Source: Marinicella meishanensis (lineage in GTDB: Bacteria; Pseudomonadota; Gammaproteobacteria; Xanthomonadales; Marinicellaceae). From it: 64,000 nucleotides of DNA. Every line of letters begins with the position of its first letter. Within the stretch, counting starts at the first letter, position 1. The translations under genes and the position numbers were made by a program. Below are positions 37,093 to 46,924 of this stretch, piece after piece. The notes below the pieces were generated by a model. That model had not been told where the DNA came from, ran no database searches, and was given only the letters and a program-made list of their open reading frames with translations. The stretch is from NCBI RefSeq assembly GCF_019931145.1, contig NZ_JAIOUV010000001.1:310001-374000 (forward strand), in the 5' to 3' direction.

Positions 37093-38319
37093 ATGACCCA
37101 ACTCAACCCCCATTTATCCCACCTGACCTGCACGTATTGTGGCCAACAATACCCTTTGGATGAGCCGATGAACCTGTGCCCACATGACCAGCGCCCGGTG
37201 CAGATGGTGTACGACACCGAAGCCATCAAAAACACCGACTGGTACCACCCTGAACGCAAGGACCTGTGGCGCTTTGCCGGTTTGCTGCCGATCAGCGAAG
37301 GCTTTGTGTCACTCGGTGAGGGGCACACCCCGCTGCTGAACCACTCGGACCACCCCTTGGCCCAGGCCCATGGTTTTGAGCTGTTCATCAAAGACGAGGG
37401 CAAAGGCCACCCGGGTTATGGCCAAAACCCAACCTTGAGTTTCAAAGACCGGGGCATGGCGGTGGTGGTCAACATGGCGCGGCATTATGGCCTGAGTCGC
37501 TTGGCGGTGCCGACCCAGGGCAATGCCGGGGATTCTTTGGCTTACTACGCCAACCAAATGGGCCTGGGCGCCGCCATCATCATGCCAGATGACACACCGA
37601 TGCCAATCCAGGGCAGTGTCGCAGCCTTGTCCTTCCACAACCCCGACATCGAGTTGGCCATGGTGCAGGGCACCATCAAGGAAGCCGGGGTGTTGATGAA
37701 AGAGCACTACCTACCACACGGCTATTTCAATGTCGCCACCTTTCAGGAACCCGGCTGGCGCATCGATGGCAAGAAAACCATGGGCTTGGAATTGGCCGAG
37801 CCCAATGCCCTGTCAGACGCTTGGCAGTTACCGGATGTGATCCTCTACCCAACCGGTGGTGGCACCGGCATTTTGGGCATGTGGAAAGCCTTTGATGAGT
37901 TGCAAGGAATGGGCCTGATCGGGGCCGAACGGCCGAAAGTCATTGCGGTGCAGTCCAGCGCCACGCCACCGGTGGCCCATGCCTTCGAACACGACTTGTT
38001 TGAACCGGAGCCGACCGACGCCGGACACACCCTGGCCGTGGGCCTGAATGTGGCCGGTGGCGTGGGTCACTTCAAGGTGTTGGAGATCATCCGCCAAAGT
38101 GGCGGGGGCGCTTTGACCATTGATGAGGCCGCGATGGCCGACCACCTGCGCACCACCTGGCAACAACACCATTGGTGGCTGTGCCCTGAAGGCGCGGCTT
38201 GTTTGGCCGCCTTGCAGCCCGCAGTGGATGCCGGTTTGATTCAGCCAAGTGATCAAGTGGTGGTGTTCAACACCGGTTCCTTTGAAAAATACCTGCCTGA
38301 GGTACGGCATTTGTTGTGA
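37093..38319 (+). CDS. thrC: Threonine synthase
   Basis: PLP enzyme converting O-phosphohomoserine to threonine. The 408 residues begin with a short zinc-ribbon-like segment (TCTYCGQQYPLDE...LCPHDQ), then the fold-II PLP domain: Schiff-base Lys in LSFKDRGMAV (about residue 120), PTQGNAGDSLAYYA, and the glycine loop YPTGGGTGI. The ATG at 37093 is chosen because it begins at the zinc ribbon; the frame stays open further upstream inside the kinase gene. A cysteate-synthase-like activity is possible but less likely. Confidence 0.85.
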   Translation: MTQLNPHLSHLTCTYCGQQYPLDEPMNLCPHDQRPVQMVYDTEAIKNTDWYHPERKDLWRFAGLLPISEGFVSLGEGHTPLLNHSDHPLAQAHGFELFIKDEGKGHPGYGQNPTLSFKDRGMAVVVNMARHYGLSRLAVPTQGNAGDSLAYYANQMGLGAAIIMPDDTPMPIQGSVAALSFHNPDIELAMVQGTIKEAGVLMKEHYLPHGYFNVATFQEPGWRIDGKKTMGLELAEPNALSDAWQLPDVILYPTGGGTGILGMWKAFDELQGMGLIGAERPKVIAVQSSATPPVAHAFEHDLFEPEPTDAGHTLAVGLNVAGGVGHFKVLEIIRQSGGGALTIDEAAMADHLRTTWQQHHWWLCPEGAACLAALQPAVDAGLIQPSDQVVVFNTGSFEKYLPEVRHLL

Positions 38320-38358
38320 CCGCCGCCAGCTGACTCTGGCCACATTTCACCGGTCATC

Positions 38359-38418
38359 TCACACGGCATATCACACCGCATATCACACCGCATTTCACAC
38401 CGCATTCCGGGCCGCATT
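38359..38418. repeat. 12-bp tandem repeat spanning the ppc stop codon
   Basis: Four consecutive 12-base units of the form TCACACCGCATT, with small changes, cover 38359-38406, and a decayed fifth covers 38407-38418. On the minus strand each full unit reads AAT/TAT GCG GTG TGA, so each carries the same in-frame stop. Confidence 0.9.
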
Positions 38419-40965
38419 GATGTTGCCGTACAGCGAGCGGGTCACCAGTTTTTCATAGGCGGCCAACAGATCTGCTTGTGGTTCGGCCTTGGCTTGCAGC
38501 TGTTTGATGCGTTGCAAAGCATGTTGTTGAATGGTCAACAGTGGCAAGACGATGGCCTCGCGTTCGCGGATTGACCATTGGCGCATCGGCTGATCGGCCA
38601 GCGGTTCATTGACCCCGGCGATGACCAGCAATTGCTGTTGACTTTGTTCAAATTCATCATTGATCACGGACCAGAAAGTCCCAAATTCCGGGTCTGCTTG
38701 CAAGTAGGCCGTCAACGGCATGAACGATTTGGCAATCGACATCAGGCTGTTGTCGACCAGGGCTTTGAAGTAACCTGATTGCTGGTAGAGTTGGGCCAAG
38801 GCGGCCGGTCCCTCAGACTGGGTCAATTCGGCACAGGCATGACCCACACCGTAATAACCCAGCACGTTTTGTTTCAGTTGGCTCCAGGCACCGACAAATG
38901 GAATGGCGCGCAAATCCTCGAAGCGCAAGCCCTCACCCGGGTTGCGTTTGGTCGGCCGGCTGCCGATGTTGGTCATGCCGTAGTATTTCAGGGTGCTGAC
39001 CCGTTCCAGGTAGGGCAGGAATTGGGGGTGTTGTTTGAACCGTTGGTAATGGTCCAAGCTCAATTCAGCCAGTTGTTGTAACTGTTGGCGGCTGGCGGAA
39101 TCCCAACCGGTTTTGGCTGGAAACAGGCGGCTGGAGAGACCGGCACTGAGCAACTGTTCCAGGTTGTGTTGGGCCGATAAGGGGTGGCCAAAGTTGGCGG
39201 AAATGGTTTGGCCTTGGATGGTCAGCTGGGTGGCGTGGTTGGCAATGGCCGGGCTTTGTGTGGCATAAAACTTATGCGTGGCGCCACCACCACGGGCCGG
39301 TGGTCCACCGCGACCATCAAAAAAGACCACCTGGATGCCGGCTTCTTCAAACACTTCGCTCAATGCCTCTTTGGCCTGGACAATGGCCCAATTGGCGGCC
39401 AAATAACCACCGTCTTTGGTGCCATCGGAAAAACCCAGCATGATGGTTTGTCGTTGCTGCCGCCGCCGCAGGTGTTGCCGGTAACCTTCATCTTGCAACA
39501 GTTGGGCCATGATGCCAGGGGCTTGCGCCAGGTCTTCAATGGTCTCAAACAATGGCACCACATCGGCGCTGGGCTGTGGCCAGCCAGCCAAGCGGAACAA
39601 AGCCAACACCTCCAACACATTGAGCGCACTTTGGCAGTTGCTGATGATGTAGCGGTTGGCGCCGAATTCACCGTTTTGGGCTTGAATCTGTTGCATGGCC
39701 TGGATGCTGGCCACCGTGTCCTGTGCCACCGCCGTGCTCAATTGATCAGGCGCCACGGTTTGCTCGATGGCAGCCAAAGCCGCGGCTTGAGCAGCTGGTG
39801 CCAGGTCCTGATATGCAGCTGGCAGGGCCATGGTGTCACGGGCAATTCCAAGCATCACCTGGTGGTGGATCCGAGAATCCTGGCGCACATCCAAAGTGGC
39901 AAAATACAATCCAAAACATTTGATCTGATTGATCAAGCCGTGCACCAAGTCGGCATACAAGCCATGATGCCGCTCATTGATCAGTGCCAAAATTGCCTGC
40001 AGTTCATCGACCAGCTGAGCGGCGGTCAAGTCATGCGTTTGATCAGTCAGGTAAGCCGCCTGATACAAGCTTTTTTCCAAGGCCTCAACCCGTTGGATCA
40101 CGCCGCGAAAGGTCAGTCTTTTTTTCAGCTCCCTGAGGTCGCGGTGGTAGCACTTGAGCACACTGCGGTGCAAGCGATCGGCCACTTTCAGGGTGGTGCT
40201 GGCATCCACAAAGGGGTTGCCATCGCGGTCACCACCGGGCCAGAAACCCAACTCGATGAAGGCGTTGTCGGGCAGCGCTTGGTTTGGGTAGATGTGCTGG
40301 CTGATGCGCTTGATGATGGCTTTGACCGTGTCATAAAAAACGTTTTCCAAATACCAAATCAAGCTCACCGCTTCATCAAATGGGGTGGGTTTGCTTTGGC
40401 TGAACAGCGGCGTTTGACCCAGCTGTTGCAGCAAGGCTTCGGTGGTGGCGAAGTCATTGGCTTGGATCGCTTGGCTGAGGTCGGTCATGATGCCCAGCAC
40501 CGGACCCGGATAAAACTGCGTGGGGTGGGCGGTCAACACCACCCGCACCCGGTGTTCCGAAAGGATGTCTTGCAAGGCCGCGCTGCGCTCGGTTTGGGCC
40601 GCCCGTGAGGCCAAGTGGGTGAGGCTGCCCGGGCCATCCAACTCGTGGGTGTGGGCAAAGGCGGCTTCCTCCACGGCATCGAACAAGACGATTTGCCGCT
40701 CGATGTACTGCACGCACTTGAACAACAGGTTCAGTTGTTGCTCCTCGGCGTCGAGCTTGCCTTGTTGTTGGAAAAACCGCTGCATGATTTGCTGCGGGCT
40801 GAGGCCGGCTTGGTAGCCTTGTTCACAGGCATGACTCAAGAACGGCAACAACACCCCGGTTTGGTAGACCGCATCAAACGGCAGGTTCAAAAACAGGCTG
40901 TTGTTGACCTGGAATTTATTCAGTACATGGTGGCGATAATTGTTCAGTGTTGGGTGCTGTGCCAT
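38395..40965 (-). CDS. ppc: Phosphoenolpyruvate carboxylase
   Basis: Carboxylates PEP to oxaloacetate, refilling the TCA cycle. The 856 residues match the bacterial family. The N-terminal catalytic His lies in VVLTAHPTQ, close to the usual TAHPTE but with Gln in place of Glu. GFWPGGDRDGNP, GYSDGTKD-like GFSDGTKDGGY and FFDGRGGPPARGG blocks are intact. The C terminus ends RNAV instead of the usual RNTG and falls in a 12-bp tandem repeat. Converges on thrC. Confidence 0.95.
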   Translation of the reverse strand: MAQHPTLNNYRHHVLNKFQVNNSLFLNLPFDAVYQTGVLLPFLSHACEQGYQAGLSPQQIMQRFFQQQGKLDAEEQQLNLLFKCVQYIERQIVLFDAVEEAAFAHTHELDGPGSLTHLASRAAQTERSAALQDILSEHRVRVVLTAHPTQFYPGPVLGIMTDLSQAIQANDFATTEALLQQLGQTPLFSQSKPTPFDEAVSLIWYLENVFYDTVKAIIKRISQHIYPNQALPDNAFIELGFWPGGDRDGNPFVDASTTLKVADRLHRSVLKCYHRDLRELKKRLTFRGVIQRVEALEKSLYQAAYLTDQTHDLTAAQLVDELQAILALINERHHGLYADLVHGLINQIKCFGLYFATLDVRQDSRIHHQVMLGIARDTMALPAAYQDLAPAAQAAALAAIEQTVAPDQLSTAVAQDTVASIQAMQQIQAQNGEFGANRYIISNCQSALNVLEVLALFRLAGWPQPSADVVPLFETIEDLAQAPGIMAQLLQDEGYRQHLRRRQQRQTIMLGFSDGTKDGGYLAANWAIVQAKEALSEVFEEAGIQVVFFDGRGGPPARGGGATHKFYATQSPAIANHATQLTIQGQTISANFGHPLSAQHNLEQLLSAGLSSRLFPAKTGWDSASRQQLQQLAELSLDHYQRFKQHPQFLPYLERVSTLKYYGMTNIGSRPTKRNPGEGLRFEDLRAIPFVGAWSQLKQNVLGYYGVGHACAELTQSEGPAALAQLYQQSGYFKALVDNSLMSIAKSFMPLTAYLQADPEFGTFWSVINDEFEQSQQQLLVIAGVNEPLADQPMRQWSIREREAIVLPLLTIQQHALQRIKQLQAKAEPQADLLAAYEKLVTRSLYGNINAARNAV

Positions 40966-41114
40966 GGGTCAAATGCATTGCTGGTAGACCGAATATATTA
41001 CGTGTTGGTACAAAACAAGGCAATCAGACCTTAAGCCCAAATGTCTAAATAACGCTCCAAGTGTTTGACAAATCATGATTTTGCGGAAAAAATAAAAGAA
41101 AAACAGAGGGAATT

Positions 41115-42821
41115 ATGCGTACATTATTTCTCATCACAATGGTGCTTTTTTCAGATTGGTTGTGGGCCGGTGAGGCCGACATCGGCGTCGGCGTGCGCTT
41201 ATTCCAAAGCCGCATCATCACCGGTGACTTGGCCAAAATGGAAATCACCGTACGCAATCAGGGCCCTGACAGTGCCCAAGGGGTGCGCTTCAACCTGGAC
41301 GTGACCCAAGGGCTGTTCAGTGACATCACCACCACCGCCACAGGCCCGTGTCAGATCAACGTGGAACAAGGCGCCATCCGCTGTCAAAACATCGGTGATT
41401 TTGCCGCCGGCCAAGAAAAGGTGCTGTTGGTGCGGGTGCAACTGGAACAACAAGAAATGCCCGACAACCTGGTGTTGGCCGCTGAAGTGACCTCTGACAG
41501 CAACGACCCCAACCCCGGCAACAACACCCAAACCATTGTCTTCAATGTCAGTCCGCTGCCCAACATAGATGAATACGCCAATGGCATGCTGACCAACATG
41601 CCCGAAGCCCGTAAAAAACGCTTTCTGCGGGCGGCACAGGTGTTGGGGGCCTACTGTTCCGGCGAACTCATTCACACCCGCCTGGAAGGGGTTTGTGATG
41701 ACCTGTTGCAACAAGCCGAGCTGGGTGACTTCGAAACCATCACCCGGGTGTTGAGCTGGATGCGGCCGCGCAACACCGTGCACCAGGCGCGCAATTCAAC
41801 CAAATTGGTTGCCTCACAACTGTCCAACCTGGGACAGCGCATGGCGCAGCTGCGGGCTGGCATCAGTGGTTTCACCGCCGCCGATTTGCAATTGGACAAT
41901 GGCCAGGCCGCTTTGCCGCTGTCGATGTTGGCCTATCAAGAGGACAACGGCCCAGCCGAGAGTTTTGTCTCTCCCTGGGGCTTTTTCATCAACGGCAGTT
42001 TGACCACCGGCGATTTCAGTTATGCCGATGAGGTCAATGACGGCTTTGATTTTGATTCCGACAGCCTCAGTGCCGGGGTCGATTACCGCTTTTCCAACCG
42101 CTTTGTGTTGGGCGCCGCGGTGGGCTACAACCAAATGGATTCCAACACCGGCGCTGGGGTGCGCATGGAATCCGAGGGGGCCAGTGTCAGTTTGTATGGC
42201 CTGTTCACCCCCACCGAAAACTTTTATCTGGACACCCGCGTCAGTTTTGCCCGTCCCGACGTCAGGCAGCGGCGCATTGAGTTGTTCAACTTGATTGATG
42301 AGGTGGTGAGCATCGAAGCCATCGGTGAAACCCAATCGGAACAATTCACCGTCGCCGCCAGTGCCGGTTATAACTTCAACAAAGGCGCCTGGAACTGGTC
42401 GCCCTACATCACCGCCGAATACGTCAATAACCAGCTCGACGAATTCGCCGAAACCGGCGCCGGCGGCTGGAACATTTTCTATGCCGAGCAAGACTTCAAG
42501 GCACTCAAATACAATTTGGGTTTCATCGTGTCCCGGGCCATCAGCACCCGCAATGGGGTGTTGTCTCCACAACTCAGCTGGCAACATAATTACGAAGATC
42601 AGGATGACGGCGTGATGGCCATGCGCTTGATTGGCATGCCGGTCGATGAGTTGTTCAATGTGGAAACCAATTTCACCGAAAGTTCCTACAGCCAGGCCAG
42701 TGTGGGGCTCACCTGGATCACGGCCAACGGCAAAATGTTTTACCTGCGCTACAGTCGCCTGTTCGGCTTGAGGAATTTCAAACAGCACACCGCCAGTGTC
42801 GGTGCGCGGTTCGAATTTTAG
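41115..42821 (+). CDS. Outer-membrane autotransporter-type beta-barrel with DUF11-like N-terminal domain
   Basis: Protein of 568 residues. A signal peptide (about 1-18) precedes a beta-sandwich domain (about 20-145) like DUF11 repeats (MEITVRNQGPDSAQGVRF, SDPNPGNNTQTI-like end). A helical linker with Cys pair follows, then a C-terminal barrel of about 290 residues with alternating strands and terminal Phe (SVGARFEF). It resembles autotransporter barrels without a long passenger. Likely surface-exposed; function unknown. TTGACA lies at 41065-41070 with only a weak -10 box. Confidence 0.8.
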   Translation: MRTLFLITMVLFSDWLWAGEADIGVGVRLFQSRIITGDLAKMEITVRNQGPDSAQGVRFNLDVTQGLFSDITTTATGPCQINVEQGAIRCQNIGDFAAGQEKVLLVRVQLEQQEMPDNLVLAAEVTSDSNDPNPGNNTQTIVFNVSPLPNIDEYANGMLTNMPEARKKRFLRAAQVLGAYCSGELIHTRLEGVCDDLLQQAELGDFETITRVLSWMRPRNTVHQARNSTKLVASQLSNLGQRMAQLRAGISGFTAADLQLDNGQAALPLSMLAYQEDNGPAESFVSPWGFFINGSLTTGDFSYADEVNDGFDFDSDSLSAGVDYRFSNRFVLGAAVGYNQMDSNTGAGVRMESEGASVSLYGLFTPTENFYLDTRVSFARPDVRQRRIELFNLIDEVVSIEAIGETQSEQFTVAASAGYNFNKGAWNWSPYITAEYVNNQLDEFAETGAGGWNIFYAEQDFKALKYNLGFIVSRAISTRNGVLSPQLSWQHNYEDQDDGVMAMRLIGMPVDELFNVETNFTESSYSQASVGLTWITANGKMFYLRYSRLFGLRNFKQHTASVGARFEF

Positions 42822-43042
42822 GAAGGGTCCAATGAAAGCAGAACCCGCCTTCTGGTGTGGGCAAGAAGTCGCAGCTCACACAGTCATTGGACAGGGCACA
42901 TGATAGAAAACCACCAGTGAAGATCGCGTCAAAAACCCACTGATCACCCACTTTTCCCCCGATAAGGACTTTTGGCACTGTTGCGCCAAGGTTTGACCCG
43001 GCAACATGATTGGCCCAATTATTTGATCAACAGAGGTTTGCA

Positions 43043-45199
43043 ATGAAACCAATGAAAAAAGCCACATGGCTGATCACCGGGCTGGCCCTGGCCACTTCGC
43101 TGACTGTCACGGCCCAACCCCAAACTGAACAAGCCGCTGCCAACCCACTGTTGGCTGAATGGACCGGCCCCTATGGTGGCGTACCCGCCTTTGACAAAAT
43201 GGATTTGAAATATGTCCCCGAGGCCTTTGATGTGGCCATGGCTGAAAATTTGGCGGACTACGACAAAATTGCCAACAACCCCGAACCCGCGACCTTCGAG
43301 AACACCATCGTCGCGATGGAAGCCGCCGGCGAAAAACTGGGTCGGGCGTTCACCTATTTCGGCATTTGGAGCAGCAACCTGTCCAGCCCCGAAGTGCGCA
43401 AATTACAAATGGAATATTCACCCAAATTTTCCGAGATGAGCTCAAAAATCTCGCAAAACAAAAAATTGTTTGAACGGGTCAAAAAGGTTTATGAGGATTC
43501 TTTGAAAAACCCCTTGGATCCCGAAGCCCAACGCTTGGTGCTGGGCGCCTATGAAGGCTTTGCCATGAATGGCGCCAACCTGGATGAGTTTTCCAAAAAG
43601 CGCTATGCAGAAATCAACAAAGAATTGTCCACCTTGTACACCAACTTCGCCAACAACGTGTTGCATGACGAAGAAAACTACGTCACCTTCCTGAACAAGG
43701 ACCAACTCAGCGGCCTGCCTGAGTCCTTGGTCAAAGCCGCGGCCCAAGCCGCCAAAGAAAAGGACCAAGAAGGTCAATACGCGATCACCAACACGCGCTC
43801 ATCCATGGACCCGTTTTTGACCTATTCTGATGAACGTGAATTACGCAAAAAAGTGTGGACCAATTACTATTCTCGTGGTGACAACGGCGATGAGTACGAC
43901 AACAATGAAAACATCGCCAAAATCCTGCAGTTGCGTCGCGAGCGGGTTGAGCTGTTGGGGCACAAAAATTACCCCGAATGGCGTTTGCAAAACCGCATGG
44001 CCAAGACCCCAGAACGTGCCATGGAATTAATGGAAGCGGTGTGGCCTGCGGCCATTGCTCGGGTCAAAGAAGAAGTGGCCGACATGCAGGCCGTGGCTAA
44101 CGAATTGGGCCATGGCATCACCATTGAACCATGGGACTACCGTTATTACGCCGAAAAAGTGCGGCAGAAAAAGTACGATTTGGACTCCAACGAGGTGAAA
44201 CAATACCTGCAATTGGACAACCTGCGTGAAGCCATGTTCTTTGTCGCTGGAGAGCTGTTCAATTACCAATTCACTGCCTTAGAAGAAGGTAAAGTGCCGG
44301 TTTATCACCCCGATGTCAAAGTGTGGGATGTGACCGACAAAACCAGCGGTGAGCACATTGGCTTGTGGTACCTGGATCCATTTGCCCGTGCCGGCAAGCG
44401 TTCCGGCGCCTGGGCCAGTCAGTACCGCACCCATGAGTCGTACAATGACAAAATCACCGTGTTGTCATCCAACAACTCGAACTTCATCAAACCCGCTCCC
44501 GGTGAGCCGGTGTTGATTTCTTGGGATGATGCCAACACCTTCTTCCATGAGTTTGGACATGCTTTGCACTTCTTGTCATCCAATGTGAAATACCCCAGCT
44601 CCAATGGTGGGGTGCGTGATTACACCGAGTTCCAATCACAGTTGCTGGAGCGCTGGTTATCGACCGATGAAGTGATCAACAAGTACATGAAACACCACAA
44701 AACCGGTGAAGTAATTCCCAAAGAACTGATCGCCAAAATCAAAAAGGCCGCCACCTTCAACCAGGGTTTTGCCACCACCGAATACCTGGCCTCGGCCTTG
44801 ATTGACATGAAAATTCACATGGCCGATCCCAAAGGCATCGATGTCGATGCGTTTGAACGCGATACCCTGAAAGCCTTGGGCATGCCCGATGAATTGGTGA
44901 TGCGCCACCGCACGCCGCATTTTGGTCACGTGTTCTCAGGAGAGGGTTATGCCACGGCTTACTATGGTTACATGTGGGCCGACGTGCTGACTTCTGACGC
45001 GGCCGAAGCGTTTGAACAAGCCCCCGGCGGTTACTACGACAAGGACATGGCCAACAAGTTGGTTAAATACCTGTTTGCCCCGCGCAACGCCATGGATCCG
45101 GCCGAAGCCTACCGCAAGTTCCGAGGCCGCGATGCCAGCATCGATGCTTTGATGCGCGACCGTGGATTCCCGGTGCCGGAGAAAAAAGCCCAACCCTGA
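43043..45199 (+). CDS. dcp: Peptidyl-dipeptidase Dcp, M3 family, exported
   Basis: Zinc metallopeptidase of 718 residues removing dipeptides from peptide C termini. It has a signal peptide (MKPMKKATWLITGLALATSLTVTA-type, cleavage after about residue 25) and the zinc site FFHEFGHALH at about residue 505 (HExxH), with the downstream Glu helix in DYTEFQSQLLE. M3 enzymes of this length are Dcp or oligopeptidase A; the export signal favours Dcp. The ATG at 43043 has an AGAGG about 6 bases upstream. Confidence 0.92.
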   Translation: MKPMKKATWLITGLALATSLTVTAQPQTEQAAANPLLAEWTGPYGGVPAFDKMDLKYVPEAFDVAMAENLADYDKIANNPEPATFENTIVAMEAAGEKLGRAFTYFGIWSSNLSSPEVRKLQMEYSPKFSEMSSKISQNKKLFERVKKVYEDSLKNPLDPEAQRLVLGAYEGFAMNGANLDEFSKKRYAEINKELSTLYTNFANNVLHDEENYVTFLNKDQLSGLPESLVKAAAQAAKEKDQEGQYAITNTRSSMDPFLTYSDERELRKKVWTNYYSRGDNGDEYDNNENIAKILQLRRERVELLGHKNYPEWRLQNRMAKTPERAMELMEAVWPAAIARVKEEVADMQAVANELGHGITIEPWDYRYYAEKVRQKKYDLDSNEVKQYLQLDNLREAMFFVAGELFNYQFTALEEGKVPVYHPDVKVWDVTDKTSGEHIGLWYLDPFARAGKRSGAWASQYRTHESYNDKITVLSSNNSNFIKPAPGEPVLISWDDANTFFHEFGHALHFLSSNVKYPSSNGGVRDYTEFQSQLLERWLSTDEVINKYMKHHKTGEVIPKELIAKIKKAATFNQGFATTEYLASALIDMKIHMADPKGIDVDAFERDTLKALGMPDELVMRHRTPHFGHVFSGEGYATAYYGYMWADVLTSDAAEAFEQAPGGYYDKDMANKLVKYLFAPRNAMDPAEAYRKFRGRDASIDALMRDRGFPVPEKKAQP

Positions 45200-45224
45200 C
45201 TCAATTGATTGAGTCCTTTGCAGG

Positions 45225-45252
45225 AAAGCCTCGGTCCATCCGGGGCTTTTTT
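45225..45252 (+). terminator. Rho-independent terminator of dcp
   Basis: Ten-base-pair stem AAAGCCTCGG / CCGGGGCTTT with one G-T pair, then six T, 25 bases after the dcp stop. Confidence 0.85.
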
Positions 45253-45258
45253 GTGGCT

Positions 45259-45639
45259 TCAGGCCGGTAACCGCGCGGTCACTTCGATTTCTATTTTCAT
45301 CTTGTCATCCAACAAACCCACCACCATCATGGTGGCTGCCGGGCGGCTGTCGCTGAGGTATTGACGCAGCACTGGGGCACAGCGGGCGAAATCGTCTTTG
45401 TCAGGCAGCAAGTAATGGATTCGCACCACATCGTGCAAACCGCAGCCGGCCGCTGACAAAGCAAGTTTGATGTTTTCAAAGCATTGTTCGGTTTGTGTAA
45501 CGACGTCTTCGCTGATGGTCATGGTCGCATAATCGTAGCCGGTGGTGCCTGAGACAAACACATATTGGCCATCAATCACGGCCCGGGAATACGCGTACTC
45601 GGCTTCGAAGGCTGAACCGCTGGAGATTTGTTTTTTCAT
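45259..45639 (-). CDS. RidA-family protein
   Basis: Protein of 126 residues in the YjgF/RidA fold, with VIDGQYVFVSGTTGYDY, TEQCFENIKLALSAAGCGL and the C-terminal segment KIEIEVTARLPA. The classic arginine that binds the imine is not where RidA proper has it (SRPAATMMVVG has Arg in the right area). Family members deaminate reactive enamines. It is separate from the amnD-like RidA in the kynurenine operon. Confidence 0.85.
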   Translation of the reverse strand: MKKQISSGSAFEAEYAYSRAVIDGQYVFVSGTTGYDYATMTISEDVVTQTEQCFENIKLALSAAGCGLHDVVRIHYLLPDKDDFARCAPVLRQYLSDSRPAATMMVVGLLDDKMKIEIEVTARLPA

Positions 45640-45700
45640 GGCTGTGCCTGATTTGAGTTGGCCTCATTAAACCACCTTTGTGGTTGTTCGGGCACTTTTT

Positions 45701-45729
45701 TTGCCAGTCTCAGGGCCATGCATTACAAT
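45701..45729 (+). promoter_or_regulatory. Sigma-70 promoter for the PepSY gene
   Basis: TTGCCA (45701-45706), 17 bases, TACAAT (45724-45729). It supports a start at ATG 45754, since the upstream part of the open frame would lie before the transcript. Confidence 0.65.
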
Positions 45730-45753
45730 GCGGCTTTTGTCTTGGAGCATCCC

Positions 45754-46461
45754 ATGCGTCCACAATTGTTGTTTCGAAAAATTCACCGTTGGCTTGGTTT
45801 GATCCTGGGCCTGCAAATCCTGCTGTGGTTCCTCAGCGGCTTTTTCATGAGCTGGATGCCGATTGAGCAGGTGCGAGGCAGTCATTTGTGGCAACCGGCC
45901 CAGAGCAGCCCTTTGCCTGCGGTCACCATCGATGGGGCCAAGGTCCAGGCCGCGATTCCTGAATCGGTGCAATCCATGGTGGTCAAAACTTGGTTGCAAC
46001 GGCCGGTGATTGAAGCCACCACGGCGCATGGAACTTGGTTGTTGGATGCCCAAAACCATGCCTTGATCACACCCCTGAATGAACAACAGGCCAGGGCGGT
46101 GGTGGCCGAACGCTTGCGCCCACCGTTACAGATCCTGGCGGTCCAATGGTTGGATGAGGTGCCTGCTGAAGCCCGGGGCCGTCAAGCGCCGTTGTGGCAA
46201 GTGCAGTTGTCAGGACCGGAAAATCCACGGGTTTATGTTTCGCCCAGCACCGGTGACATCGTCGCCACCCGCACTGACCGCTGGCGCTGGTTTGACTTTT
46301 TGTGGATGCTGCACATCATGGACTATGATGAGCGGGAAGATTTCAACCACCCCTTGTTGTACCTCACCGCCGGTTCTGCCTTGCTGTTCACCTTGAGCGG
46401 GGTGGTGTTGTTGGTTTTTTCATTCCGCAACCGACAACGCCGACGACAAGCCACTTCTTGA
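45754..46461 (+). CDS. PepSY-domain membrane protein
   Basis: Protein of 235 residues with an N-terminal membrane helix (FRKIHRWLGLILGLQILLWFLSG, in parts), a periplasmic region with PepSY-like folds (VYVSPSTGDIVATRTDRWRWFDFLWMLHIMDY), and a C-terminal helix (LTAGSALLFTLSGVVLLVF). The pattern resembles short relatives of PiuB/iron-reductase PepSY proteins. Two genes downstream are on the same strand; function not known. Confidence 0.8.
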   Translation: MRPQLLFRKIHRWLGLILGLQILLWFLSGFFMSWMPIEQVRGSHLWQPAQSSPLPAVTIDGAKVQAAIPESVQSMVVKTWLQRPVIEATTAHGTWLLDAQNHALITPLNEQQARAVVAERLRPPLQILAVQWLDEVPAEARGRQAPLWQVQLSGPENPRVYVSPSTGDIVATRTDRWRWFDFLWMLHIMDYDEREDFNHPLLYLTAGSALLFTLSGVVLLVFSFRNRQRRRQATS

Positions 46462-46507
46462 TGGCTTTGTGGTATCCTGATTTCAACCATTAAAAAGGGG
46501 ATCTCAC

Positions 46508-46858
46508 ATGAAACATGTTTATTTACTGGGCCTGTTGTTGGGCCTGTCCAGTGCCGCCAATGCGCGACTCAGTTGTGATGAATTGGATGAGTTGGCCGCC
46601 AGTTTGGATGACTTGGCTGAAGCCATGTCCGTGGTGGATGACATTGGGGTCAATTCGACCTTGGATGGGGCCTTGGGTGACGTCACCGAAGCCTTATCGG
46701 TGGTGGCTGCGGTCGAAAATGACGCCCGCTTGACCCGCTGGATTGCCGATTTGAATCTGGCGTGGGAGGAGATGGAGCGGGAAGACTTCGAAGCCTCTTT
46801 GGATGACATCATAGATCGCCTGGATGAACTGGGCGAACGCGACTGCAGCGGTTGGTGA
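46508..46858 (+). CDS. Small exported acidic helical protein
   Basis: Protein of 116 residues with a signal peptide (MKHVYLLGLLLGLSSAANA). The mature part is rich in Asp, Glu and Leu with heptad-like spacing (ELDELAASLDDLAEAM, DDIIDRLDELGERDC), and Cys at each end could pair. AAGGGG lies before the ATG. No family recognised. Confidence 0.65.
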   Translation: MKHVYLLGLLLGLSSAANARLSCDELDELAASLDDLAEAMSVVDDIGVNSTLDGALGDVTEALSVVAAVENDARLTRWIADLNLAWEEMEREDFEASLDDIIDRLDELGERDCSGW

Positions 46859-46880
46859 TGATCACTTGATGAACCAGGCA

Positions 46881-46909
46881 TCAGGGGGCCGTTCAACACC
46901 GCCCCCTGA
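46881..46909. terminator. Hairpin between convergent genes
   Basis: TCAGGGGGC (46881-46889) pairs with GCCCCCTGA (46901-46909) around an 11-base loop; no T-run. Confidence 0.35.
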
Positions 46910-46924
46910 AGGCACCAGCCTGGA

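Noticed and set aside
39184-40608. A 474-codon open frame antisense to ppc
   Set aside because: It lies opposite a clear PEP carboxylase; its composition (rich in His, Gln, Gly) is that of a complementary-strand shadow.
42808-42820. tRNA-like GGTTCGAAT string
   Set aside because: It is the last codons of the autotransporter gene, with no cloverleaf around it.
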